Source of the DNA: Pascua guehoae
Lineage: Eukaryota; Basidiomycota; Tremellomycetes; Trichosporonales; Trichosporonaceae
Assembly (NCBI GenBank): GCA_001600415.1
Contig: BCJX01000003.1
Span: 2,071,356-2,135,355, forward strand
Direction: 5' to 3'
Length of the DNA stretch: 64,000 bases
Shown here: positions 49,502-60,743 of the stretch, piece by piece
Layout of the letters: every line of letters begins with the position of its first letter
Position numbering within the stretch: position 1 is the first letter of the stretch
Translations under genes and position numbers: made by a program
Notes under the pieces: model-generated
Database searches by the model: none
Told to the model about the DNA's origin: nothing
What the model saw: only the letters and a program-made list of their open reading frames with translations

Positions 49502-52150
49502 ATGTCCGACAGGAAAATTCGCCAGGCCGATGGCTTGCTCATGTACATTCACGACCCGGCATCGGGACCCATTCTCCCAAAGAAGGGCGAGCGCAACGTC
49601 CTGATTACATCTGCCCTTCCTTGTGCGTGTGATATGCTGTCCCAGCCTTTCGTGTATCCCCTCTGCCTAACTCTGGGCACGAGGGGTGCGTTGACACACG
49701 AACCGCAAAGCTGACTAACAACACAGATGTTAACAACGTGCCCCACCTTGGTAACATCATCGGCTCGACCCTCTCCGCCGACGTGTACGCGCGCTACAAC
49801 CGCACACTCAACGTCCCTACCCTCTACGTATGTTTCAGCTAGAGAGTTATCGTTATTATTCTAGCTGACACATCAGGTCTGTGGTACCGATGAGTATGGC
49901 ACTGCTACTGCGACAAAGGTGAGTTTCTGACTTGCTGGTCCCCACTGACCCCCAGGCCCTCGAGGAAGGTATGACCCCAATCGACCTTTGCACAAAGTTT
50001 AACAAGCTCCACACCGAGGTCTACAAGTAGGTGCCGCAAACTTGGGTGATAGACTAACCCATCAGGTGGTTCGAGATTGGCTTCGACCAGTGGGGCCGCA
50101 CGTCCGACCCAGAGCAGACCAAGGTCACGCAGGACATCTACCGTCACATTCACAAGAACGGCTTCTTCGAATTAGAGACTCAGGAGCAGACGTATTGCGA
50201 GGACGACGACCTGTTCCTTGCCGACCGGTTTGTCGAGGGCACATGCCCAAGCTGTGGCTACGAGGTGAGAACTTTTCTTTCCTCTATCCAGAAGAATGGT
50301 GGTTCTCTGATGCTGACAACCACAGGACGCGCGTGGAGACCAGTGCGACAAGTGCTCCCTGACGTTCGACTCGCCGACCGAGTTGAAGAACCCCCGCTGC
50401 AAGAGGAATAAGAACCACAAGGTCTCGGTCCGCCCCTCGACACACTCGTACATCAGGCTCAACGCGATCCAGCCCAAGCTTGAGGACTGGATGCAAAAGG
50501 CACGCGTCAAGGGCAAGTGGGCCAGCAACGTCGTCATCACCGACAAGGGCGAGATTATCGAGCCCCGTATGCTGGGCGAGGGACTCCGCCCCTCCGCGGT
50601 CACGCGTGACCTCAAGTGGGGCGTCAAGGTTCCCAAGATTGGTAACGAGGACGAGGACAAGAAGCTCGAGGACAAGGTCATCTGTGGGTACTGCTTGGTA
50701 TCAACCTTTACAAGCACGTTCTAACTTGCCTCAGACGTCTGGTTCGACGCCCCGATCGGTTACATCTCGATGACCGCTAGCTACACCGACAAGTGGCAGG
50801 AATGGTGGATGAACCCCGACAATGTTGAACTCTACCAGTTCATGGGCAAGGACAGTGAGTCAGCTTGATACGAGGATAACGAGCTGACACGCCAGACGTC
50901 TACTTCCACACTGTCCTGTTCCCTGCCATGCTTATCGCCGATGGCCGTCCATGGACCATGCTCCACAACATCTCGAGCACTCGTACGTACATCCAGCTTT
51001 CTTTCTCAGAGACAATAACTAACAATCGCAGAGTATCTCAACTATGAGGACACAAAGTTCAGCAAGAGCAGGAATGTTGGGTATGTCTTGTCTTACCCAT
51101 AGGAATTGTGACTAACCCCACAGTGTGTTTGGCAACAACGCGGCCGAGACCGGTCAGCCGCCCTCTGTTTGGCGCTACTACCTGCTCTCGCAGCGCCCCG
51201 AGAGCAGTGACACCTCGTTCCAGTGGTCCAAGTTTATTGCCTCGGTCAACAACGAGCTGCTCAACAACCTTGGCAACTTTGTCAACCGTGCCATCAAGTT
51301 TGTCAACGCCAAGTACGACTCGATTGTTCCCGGTCCCAAGGGCTTTGAGGGCGGAGAGGTCAAGCCTGAGGCGTCGCCATCGACCGAGTGGGCCAAGATT
51401 GACGCCGAGTTTGTCAACGACATCAACGCGCGCCTCACCGAGTTCCGCGAATCGATGGACGCTACCAAGCTCCGTCACGGTCTGCACCTGGCCATGAGCA
51501 TCTCCGCCCGTGGTAACCAGTACCTCCAGGACAGCGGTCTTGACAACGCTCTGCTTGCCAACCACCCTGAACGGTGTGCGCAGGTTCTGCTCAACGCCAT
51601 CAACCTCATCTACCTCCTCTCCGTCATCTTCCACCCCTTCATGCCCACGGCGTCTTCCGACATGCTCAAGCAGCTTAACGCCCCCGCTCGCTCGCTTCCT
51701 ACGCGTTTCTCCATCGACATCCTTCCTGGCCACAAGCTCGGAAAGGCCGCGCACCTCTTCAAGCGCATCGACAACACCGACGGCCAGGCTGAGAACAAGT
51801 GGCAGCGTCAGTTCGGCGGTACCGACGTCGCCGAGGAGGCCCCCGCGGCAAACGGAAACGCCGCCAAGCCGAAGCCTGCCGAGAAGAAGGCTGTCGACCA
51901 CGGCGCCAACTGGTCCGCTGCGACTCAGGAGAAGAAGCGCAAGGCGGCCGAGGCAAAGGCCAAGGCGGACGCCAATAAGTCTCCAGAGGAGCGTGACCTC
52001 GAGGCCAGGCTCGAGAAGCAGAATGCTCTTGTCAAGGCTGTCCGCTCGGGCAAGCAGGAGGGTGACTTTGAAAAGGAGGCAAAGGCGGCAAAGGAGATCA
52101 AGACCGCGCTCGCAGACCTCCGCAAGAAGCTCAAGGCGGCAAAGATCTAG
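49502..52150 (+). CDS. MES1: Methionyl-tRNA synthetase, cytosolic
   Basis: It charges tRNA-Met for cytosolic translation. Ten exons (49502-49622, 49727-49827, 49877-49918, 49956-50026, 50066-50264, 50326-50683, 50735-50854, 50896-50982, 51032-51080, 51124-52150) encode 724 residues. The HIGH motif appears as HLGN (47-50, after ALPYVNNVP). The zinc knuckle has CPSCGYE and CDKCSLTF. The KMSKS loop is KFSKS (375-379). The anticodon domain follows. The last 55 residues ([18 protein letters not shown]... ending [10 protein letters not shown]), after a charged linker, look like a WHEP tRNA-binding domain. There is no N-terminal GST-like extension, unlike the budding-yeast enzyme that binds Arc1. 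Confidence 0.93.
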
Positions 52151-52424
52151 GAGTAGATGTGTAATAGGTCTATACGCACGGCGGCAGGCAGACTGTTCAG
52201 ATGTAGATGCATACCTCCTGGGCTGCAAGTGTGGGGGGCTTCTGACGCTCCTAGTGGTGTTGTTTGGTGGGAGTCAGTCACCCTTGGATCGGGGTAGAAA
52301 ACACCACGCTCTGTACGGGCCGCAGCGATACACCAAGCACCCATTGTGTTATGTCTCCCCACTCAATGCAATCATGTCCAATAATACAACAGTTGTGTTC
52401 TATGCTCTACTGCCGGGCGCTACC
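52151..52424. other. Convergent 3' spacer
   Basis: Non-coding between MES1 (plus) and the small membrane protein gene (minus). Confidence 0.5.
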
Positions 52425-52955
52425 CTATGCGACACCCATGCGCTTCTTCAGGTCGTCAATCTTGGTGTCGAGGTTTGCTCCTTCGGCCAGCAGCTCTTTC
52501 CTCTCCTGCTCCAGTCTGGATGTCAGCAAGTGAACGACTCGACAGTCTGTAGCTAGATATTTCGCCCTCTTCACCCGCTCGCAGCACGCTCTGTGCCCTC
52601 CTTCTTTAACGTTCAAGGTTATCGACACCGTAGTGCTAAAGGCTACTCTCCATCCCGTTCCCTTTGTGCGCCTCGTCACGTCCTCTGCTGCCGCAGAACT
52701 CGTTTGTTCGGCGCCCCCATATCATTCAATACACTCACTGTGCAATCCGCGCCCGCATCGCGCGCTGGTTCTTGAGCGCGCTGTCCTCGGGGATACGATC
52801 AATCTCTTTGGCGAGGTAGTGCTCCTTGAGCGCCATACCGCCATAGATTGACACTGCTGTCAGCTATCGGCGTTGGGGGACACACCCGGTAGCTCACATG
52901 GTACCACAATGATGCAGGACGCGAGGAGGATCTTGTTGGCTTGGATAAGGCGCAT
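52425..52955 (-). CDS. Small single-pass membrane protein with coiled coil
   Basis: Three exons (52955-52898, 52853-52739, 52515-52425) encode 87 residues. It starts MRLIQANKILLASCIIVVPL, with a hydrophobic segment (about 9-24), then SIYGGMALKEHYLAKEIDRI, and ends in a charged helix, RARIAQLEQERKELLAEGAN then LDTKIDDLKKRMGVA, that fits a coiled coil. The size and shape recall small mitochondrial assembly factors, but I recognise no family, so that is only a suggestion. Intron 2 is long (223 bases). Splice phases are consistent. Confidence 0.6.
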
Positions 52956-53352
52956 GTTTGTAAATGGAAGGGTGAGGAGGGAAAGGTGTAGTGGTCAGCT
53001 GGCAGTGAATGTCAATGTTCATGTTTCTGAAATCGGGCAGATGGTCATTGAGTGGAGGAGGAGGGAAGGGGAGCGGAAGCAAATGCAGGCCCAGCCAGTG
53101 TGCATGTGCCTGTGCCTGGATGCTCGGTGTCGGCGCGTCGGAGGAAGGCGGTCCGTGTTGCGTGTTGGTGGGTGGTGCATGATTCATCAAAATGCCTCAT
53201 GACGTGACCCTTCTTTCACAACGTCGTCTACATCTTAACATTTCTTCCTCGTCTCGTTATATTGTAACATTCGTTGCTCCACACCTATTACCCTCTTTGA
53301 GCAGTAACCGTTTCAGCCTTCAGGTCCTGGCCTCACGGAATACACTGCAGCC
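52956..53352. other. Divergent promoter region
   Basis: Between the small membrane protein gene (minus) and the copper chaperone gene (plus). No gene is seen. Confidence 0.5.
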
Positions 53353-54327
53353 ATGACTCTCGCTACCTCCGCTTTCAAAGTGCGTTGGTGCCAAGCGCCG
53401 CCCTAGAGCTTACCAACCTCAGACCGAGTTTGCGGTCGACATGACCTGCCAAAATGTGAGCTAGAGCTGGCTTCACCTTGAGCCTTTAGCTGACACTCAG
53501 TGCGTCAACGCCGTGCAAGATGCGCTCCGCGATGTTCCCGGTAAGTCGTGTTTCCTTCCTCCGCCTTCCCCTTCCTTGCCCGCTGACAAAGCAGGCATTG
53601 ACCGGTACGACATTGAGCTGGACAAGAAGCGTGTCACAATCACTGGCAAGAGTGAGGTTAAAGAATGGAGATGGTTCCTGACCTCTCAGCCCCACCGTCG
53701 CAACTGCTCTCGGCGCTCAAGTCGACACACCGCCAGGTCCTTGTGCGCGGCTCGTCGTCGGCCGACTCGGGTGTCCCGTCCGAGGCCGCCGTGTCGATCC
53801 TCGAGTCGCCCGTCCCTGTCCCCGACGCGGCGTCGCCCGTGGCCACCCGCACGCTCCCAGGGATGAACGAGGAAGAGTTTTCGCAAAAGGTGTTTGGCAT
53901 TGCGCGGTTCGTGCAGATTGCGCCCCGCAGCATCCTGCTCGACCTCACTGTCCGCCTTCCCCCATCGTCCGACTCGTACCGAGTCTACGTCTCGACGACC
54001 GGCAATGTCATTGACCCCCCACGTACGACGGGCGCTGCGTTCCGCGACCTCGGGCGCGTCCGGCCAGACAAGGACGGGTATGCCGACCTGTTCAACGAGA
54101 TTGACGGCGAGTTGTGGGAGTGGGTCGGGCGCGCGTGCGTCGTGGAGAAGGTGCAACCGGAGGACAAGGCGGCCAACACTGCACCCACGTCGACGATTGG
54201 CAGTATTTTCGCTGGCGTTGTGGCTCGCTCGGCCGGCGCGTGGGGGAACGACAAGACGGTGTGTGCGTGCAGCGGACGCACGATGTGGGAGGAAGGACGC
54301 GAGATGGAGGCAAAGGGCATGCTGTAA
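53353..54327 (+). CDS. CCS1: Copper chaperone for superoxide dismutase
   Basis: It delivers copper and forms the disulfide in Cu/Zn superoxide dismutase. Exons 53353-53379, 53423-53455, 53501-53540, 53595-53651 and 53690-54327 encode 264 residues. Domain 1 has TEFAVDMTCQN/CVNAV, with the copper site MTCQNC at 16-21 split by an intron. Domain 2 is SOD-like (about 90-210, AAVSILESP, GNVIDPPRTTGAAF). Domain 3 ends with the CxC pair VCACSGRTMWEEGREM (cysteines about 244 and 246). All functional cysteines are present. The short first exons are typical of intron-dense basidiomycetes. Confidence 0.9.
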
Positions 54328-54501
54328 GCGGGACATGATAGCGGGACATGATGGTATGCAGACATCTACAGTGGATCTATACAACGGAGGGGCTGCCCTC
54401 GGGGCAATTTTGATAGCGGCGTGTGTGTGTGTGTGTTTGGCATGTGGTGGATGTCACGGTGGTTGTGTACGTTGTGTACCGCGGCAAAGCACCAGTGGCG
54501 C

Positions 54502-55181
54502 TCATTCCCGCAAGTAGTCGAGCGCGTACCACAGCATGCGCTTCCTCTCCACCGGCGTCGTGGTTGCCGGCACGAGGATGGAGTAGTACGCGATCCACGT
54601 GTCGACTTCGTAGCGGCCCATCTCCTCCATGTCGGCCTCGCAACATGGTGGTGGCTGTAGTGTGAGCGACGTACAGGCCGAGACTTGAACACCCTGATAC
54701 TCACGCCAACACTGGGAAGAGGGCGCGATGAGAGTACAACGGGCACGGCGGGCATGGCATGTCGCCGGCGCATGCGGTTCGCGAGTCTGGTCGTCAGTTA
54801 TTTATTCCAGACGGAGGGTGTGCGGAAAGGTAGCTGGGGAGAGGGCAGGCAACTGCACGGAACAAGGCGAGCCCGCCCTGTAGCCAAATACGCCATTACA
54901 GCCTCCAGGTGTTGTCTTCACGTGTTTATTGCTTTCGAATCTCCCTCGCACGCTGGCGGGCGATGGCGACGCATTCCCGCCACCACTGCATACCCATTCC
55001 CATGGCGACCACCCGACTTGGCCGCCTTTAGACCTACTCACCGTTGCGCCTCCACTTCCTGGCGAACCAGCGCCGTCTGGACGTTGGCAGCTAGCACGTC
55101 AATGCCCATCTGCGCGTGGAGCGCCTTTTGGACCTCGGGCACTTGGAGCGCCGCAATGAACTGCTGAGCAAAGTCTGCCAT
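54502..55181 (-). CDS. Hypothetical 124-residue protein
   Basis: Three exons (55181-55042, 54786-54705, 54654-54502) join in phase: MADFAQQFIAALQVPEVQKA ... VRQEVEAQR, then LANRMRRRHAMPAVPVVLSS, then PPPCCEADMEEMGRYEVDTW and ERKRMLWYALDYLRE. The first and last exons have strong coding character; the middle one is less convincing. No family is recognised. There is no signal peptide or membrane segment. Intron 1 is 255 bases. Confidence 0.55.
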
Positions 55182-55851
55182 GCCGGGTAAGGTTGTGTGT
55201 GTGTGGGCTGAAAAAGATGGACAAGTTGGAGTTGTGAGCGCGTGTAGTAAACTTGATAAGATGAGATGTGCATGCGCGTGTGCAGTTATGATGGCCTCTA
55301 TCGTCTCTAGCGTTACTGTTACTGGCTGGCGCTCCGTGGTCGGAAAGGGAGACAGGGGGGTGACGCCGCCCAGTCGACATTGCGGCATTGGTGACCCGTC
55401 CGTCCGTGTGCGGGGGGGGGGGGTTGTGGCGTCGTGATCATCGTCCATCATTCATCCATCCGATGGCGTGCTCGTCGCCACACTCCGCCGCCACGCCACC
55501 GACTCTCCGAGACGGCGGAACTATTATTGCATGGCAATCGTGTGGTTTCCATGTGGACCAACTCCACAACAAGGTACGGAACCAAATGGGGAATTCGAGG
55601 CTTGTTTGTGTCTTCTGTGATCCAGAAGGCCAGAAGCGAGCCACGCGACGTGAAGCCGTGCCTGAAATGCATGCTTGCTTTGAACCCATGTCGGCCATGT
55701 CTCCGTTGACGTCCACAGCCGTCCTCCACTTACGTGCCTCACATCATCATCATCCTTCCCCCTCTCTACTACTTGCCTTCACTTCCATCAAACTCCTCGA
55801 CACCCACTTGCATCCCGTGTTACACTCGCCCTCGACGGGCTCGACACCAAA
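55182..55851. other. Region upstream of the half-helicase gene
   Basis: This stretch should hold the N-terminal ATPase lobe if the next gene were complete, but no frame on the plus strand shows any SNF2 motif. There is a GT-rich run, a short G10 run near 55412-55421 and a CT-rich leader at about 55745-55800. Confidence 0.5.
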
Positions 55852-58800
55852 ATGGGGCGAATAAGTTCAGCCACCAACATCCTCATGGAGGTGCGTACCA
55901 CCCTCATGCTCCTGTGACATCGACGCGCCGACGCGCCGCACTCCCGCCAACTTGCGCCACCGACTGACCATCTGCAGATGAGGAAGGTGTGCCAGCACCC
56001 CTACCTCTCCGAGCCAACTATGGAGGATATGACTCTGTCGCACGAGGACCAACACCGGCTCCTCATCGAGACCAGTGGCAAGCTCCGGTTCTTGAAGCAG
56101 CTCCTGCCCCGTCTAAAGGAGTGGGGCCACCGTGTCCTCCTGTTCAGTCAGGTAGGTGGTCGCGGGCTGCCATAGAGAACGCATAGCTGACGCTGCTTCT
56201 TTCACGTTCAGTTCAAAATCGCGCTCGACATCAGTGAGTAGAGCTGGCTTAAGTACCCCGAAGCTCACTCCCCAGTCCAGGACTTTCTCGTCGGAGAGGG
56301 CTTCAAGTTCCTTCGACTCGACGGCGATGTTGCGCAGGTCCGACGCCAAAAGGACATGGACAAGTTCAACGCACCCGACTCGGACTACTTTATCTTCCTT
56401 CTCACCACGCGTGCGGGTGGCGTGGGTATCAACCTCGCAACGGCCGACACGGGTGAGTCATGTCCCGCATGTTGTGTTGTTTGCGGGGCGCATCTGACGT
56501 CCACAGTCATCGTGTTTGATCCCGATTTCAACCCCCATCAGGATCTGCAGGCCATCGCCCGCAGTCACCGATACGGCCAGAACAAACCCGTTCTCGTGTT
56601 CAAGCTCATGATGGAGAATACAGTTGAATGTGGGTTCACTGTTTGGCGTGAGCTAACCCATCAGCACGAATCATCAACAACGGCAAGCGCAAGCTCGTTC
56701 TCGACCACCTCGTTGTCCAGCAGATGGGCAAGGAGTCTGAGGAAGGCGAGATTGACAACCTCCTTCTCTACGGCGCCGAAGAGATCAGCAAGTCAGACCC
56801 TAACGCCAAGCAGCAAGAATGGACCCCAGAGCTCATCGACGAACTGCTCGACGGCGCGCAGAAGGAGGCCGACGAGCAGGCCAAGGCGCTCGAGGACAAG
56901 GAGCAGAAGGACGAGGAGGACGCAAGGAAGGACGCTGAGGATGAGGCAGAAGCCAAGCAGGCGGGCAAGCCGATGGGATTCTCGTTTGCTCGTATCTGGG
57001 AAACGAGACGCGCCGAGATCAACGCCGCCGAGGCCGAAAACGAGGAAGAGGACGAGCCCGTCCTCGACGACGACCGCTGGCAGGCCTTCCTCCGCGAGGT
57101 GCAAGAATCGGAAAGGAATCGCATCGAGGAGGAAAGCAGGGCCAAGCGGGCGGCACGCCAAAACGTCCAGTACGCCCTTCCGCCAGAAACCGACGAGCCC
57201 CAGAAGACCAAGAAGCCGAAAAAGGACAGGAAGGGCAAGGGCAAGGCGGCAAGTGACGACGAGTTTGCTCCCGACCCCGAGTTGGAGGCGGAAGAACTCT
57301 TGGCTGAGCCTCCCACTCCGGCTCCTGACGGTACCGACGACCTCAGCGACCTCGGACACCACACCGTGGGCGGTATCGTCGCGGGCAAGGGGCCCAAGTT
57401 GAATAAGCGCGAGAGGAAGTTGTTGAAGCTACAAGCACAGCAGAGGGCATTCGACCAACAGGCCGAGCAGGCGAAGAAGTTTGAGGAATCCCAGAAACGG
57501 TTGCTCAAGCTTCAGGCGATACAGGCCGAGCAAGCGGCGCGTGCGCAGGCGCCATCCGAGCCATCACACGGACAGCAACAACAAGCGCAACAACTGCCGG
57601 TGCAGCAGCCAGTACAACAACCAGTGCAGCGACCAGTTCAGCAACCAGTTCAGCAACCAGTTCAACAAGCGGTGCGACCTGCGCCTCCACCAGTGCCACA
57701 ACCAGCGATACAGCCGGTGCAGCAGCAACAACAACAACAACATCAGCAACAACAGCAGCAACAACAACAACGGCAACAACAGCAACAGCCACAACCACCG
57801 TCTGTACAACAGCAACCCCGACCCCAGCAACCTCCGAACTCCACTCAAAAGGCGCAAGCCCCCCAGAAGGTAGACGGCATCGCTATGCTCAGGAGCCTCA
57901 TGAACCGCGGCGTTGCATTCGAGGCAGCCTTGGCTATCGTCAAGGCCAAGCTGACCAACCACTCCATTGTCCCGGGAGAGACTCCGTCTATCCAAACGCC
58001 ACAAGCGGCACAGGCCGCTCTTGCTGGCATTCAGACCGGCCCCGTTGCCTCTACAAGCGCGACTTCGAACGCCTCCGTGGCAGCCCCACCATTGTCGCAG
58101 CCTGAGCCAGGCCGGTCATCACCAGCCGTTCAGCAGCCAAAGTCGTCCCTCGACCAGGACGCGGCCCGGGATCTTTACCGATTGGAGTGCGACATCGAGG
58201 TGGAGTACGGACAAGTCATCCACGCCGGGCGCCAAGTCATCTCGAGCCTGCTTCATGAGCTCAACCGCACCAAGTGTGAGCCACAGTGGCTCGCATTATG
58301 GGGCCAGCTCATTTCTCCCGTTACCGATGCCGAGTTGCGCAGAGTCCTTTACACTTCACTCGCCACCGAGGTGGACAAGAGGCTCAATCGCCGACGGTTT
58401 ACGAGCAAAGGCTTCGTTTTCGCGGTCCTTGTTCTCGTGAGATCGGGCGAACCAATCTACATCGAGTCGTCGTTCTCGTCTGCGGCGTCTACTGCGGCGC
58501 CTACGCCCCAGCCTCAAGCTCCGCCAGTTATGCTAAACGCCCAGCAACAGCAACAACAGCCCATTGGAAACGTGCAACCGTGGGCCACTGCACAGCAGAT
58601 GCAGCAGTGGGTCATGTCTCCGCAGCAACCTGACCCTGCGGCGTTGGAGGTGCAACGACGGCAGCACCAATTGCACATGCAACGGCAGCAGCTGCAGTTC
58701 CAACAACAACAACAACCGTCACTTTTGGGGTTCCAGCAGTCGCAACTGCAGGCGCAACCGCAGATGGTCCTGCAACCCCAGCCCCAGGGTTTCGGACCAC

Positions 58801-60497
58801 CGCAACCCACCCAGGTGATCATGACGCAACCCAACCAGGTGGTCATTACACAACCCAGCCAGGTGGTCATGGTTCAGTCACAGGCCGGCTTTGTACCTGT
58901 TCTTGTTTCACCAGGCCAAGCTGTGCCGCCAAACTCCATCATCACGACGTCACAGCAAGTGCCCATCGTTGCACCCCAACCCATTCGCGCTGCGTCTTCC
59001 TCTGTGCTCGGCGTTTCGCAGAATATTGTCCCTGTTCTCGTCGGTTCATCGAGGGCACAGGCTCCTGCGACTACGGCGACCATAACTGCCATTCCCACCT
59101 CCCCAGTTACATCGGTTGGGCTGCCATCCTCGCCTGCGATCAACGCTCCTCCGAGGGCTACTGCAAAGGCGACCGCGAAGGCGACTACGAAGGCTCCAAC
59201 CAAGGCATCCACGAAGACGAGCAGGGCATCCATCACTCCCGCGCCACGAGTCGCTGCTCTTTCCAAACCGATATCGAGCACATCCACTCTTTCTCTTTCC
59301 AGCAACCCTACCATCGTCAATGCTGTCCGTCCTGGTTCTTCGCCTTCGCCCTTGCAGTTGGGTGACTCGTCGCGCTTCCAGCCGGCGGCGAGCAGCAGAG
59401 ACACACTGGACCACTGTTACTGGTGCCGAGGAGAACACCTTTTGCGGGACTGTCCCGAGCTCGTACCACTCGAGGATCTGGAAAGGTACCGTGTCGAGAT
59501 CGAACAAAGCGACGCGTCGGCCGAGGAGAAGGAAAAGGGCTTTGAGGCGATCACGAGGTTGAGCGAAGCGCATCTTGAGCGCAAGAAGCTTGCCAAGCGC
59601 AGTGGTGGGGCAAAGCGTGCGCGCAAGAGCAACGGGACGGCCACCCCCACCACAGGCGGTCCAACCACAGGCTCCAAGACACAGCCTGGCCCAAGTGAAG
59701 GCTCCAAGACACAGCCTAGACCAAGTGAGGGTTCCAAGACACAGCCCATTGTGATCGACAGTGCTCCGTCGACTCCACAGGCGAGCACGCCGCAGCAATT
59801 GGAGGCGCCACCGGCGAAGAAGAGGCGCCTGAATGGTGACACTGTCGAGCGCAACGGACGTAACGGGAACGGCACCAACGAACCGACGTTTTCGGGCTGT
59901 CCTGTGTGCATGGGAGACGCTGCCCACCCACTTGTGCACTGCCCGGTGGTCCAGGCTGGTACGGAGAGCATCAAAGCGTGAGTCTGCAGCAACCCATGGG
60001 ATTGTGCTGACAGCAGTGCGCTGGCACGGTTCAGGCCCACAGACGCGGTGTACTCTGTTCTCAACTCACTCCTCCGAGCGAGGCAAACGGGTCAGGCGCC
60101 GCGAACCGCCGCGCGGTGTGCGTTCTGTGAATCGTCGTGTGGCTCCACAGTCCGCGAATGTGCGCAGATGCGCGGCTCGCGCAAGCAACTCAAGACCAAG
60201 ATCCGCATGCTCGAGAACGAGATGGTCGACCTGGAGGAAAAGGTTAACACCCTGCGCGAGCGCCGTGCGCGCCTCGATGCGGCGGGGATTACCGGCGGCC
60301 TGGATAGCATTGCTGGCCAGCGCGACGCGACTGCGCTCGACCGCGAGGCCGCAGAGGTAGGGAACCGGCTCATGTTTACGCGCTCGCAGCTGGATGGACT
60401 GTACCAGGCGTACATGGACGTGAGTGACACCGGGGGTGTGTTTTATTGCTGACATTAGTGGCCGAACCCGAAGACGGTGGCGGGGGCGAGTGGGTAG
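55852..60497 (+). CDS. SNF2-family (CHD/Mit1-like) protein with only the second helicase lobe
   Basis: Eight exons (55852-55890, 55978-56151, 56212-56233, 56276-56452, 56507-56629, 56665-59977, 60017-60419, 60459-60497) encode 1429 residues. It begins inside a conserved SNF2 block (TNILME/MRKVCQHPYL) and continues through LLFSQFKIALDI, FLLTTRAGGVGINLATADT (motif V) and QAIARSHRYGQ (motif VI). The P-loop and DEAH-box lobe, and any PHD or chromodomain, are absent. C-terminal to it are acidic coiled regions, a CAG/CAA-encoded glutamine-rich tract (about 480-567) and cysteine knuckles CYWCRGEHLLRDC (about 1095), CPVCMGDAAHPLVHC (about 1257) and CAFCESSCG. The layout fits the C-terminal part of fungal Mit1-like remodelers. 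Alone it could not hydrolyse ATP. Either the gene is truncated, or the other half lies elsewhere. Confidence 0.72.
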
Positions 60498-60743
60498 TGG
60501 TCTGTGGGGTAGAAGAGTGGTGGTGTTGGCGCGGCTGTGAGGCGCGCGGCAATTGGAGAATGAGGTAAAGGGGGGCAGGCCGGGCAGCGAGTATTTGCAT
60601 TGGTGGAGGGGCGGTGACGGACGAGGAGTCGGAGAGCTCCACACGCTGTGAGCGGCATTCTGTTATGTATATGTTATACATCTGCATCAACTGTATCATG
60701 TCTAGTTCTAGCTCCCACTGTGTCACGAGCACGCACTGGCACA
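60498..60743. other. Convergent 3' spacer
   Basis: Non-coding between the remodeler-like gene and the WKF-domain gene. Confidence 0.5.

Noticed and set aside
55388..55864. 158-codon frame upstream of the half-helicase
   Set aside because: It runs in a different frame from the TNILME exon and shows no SNF2 lobe-1 motif, so it is not the missing N-terminus.
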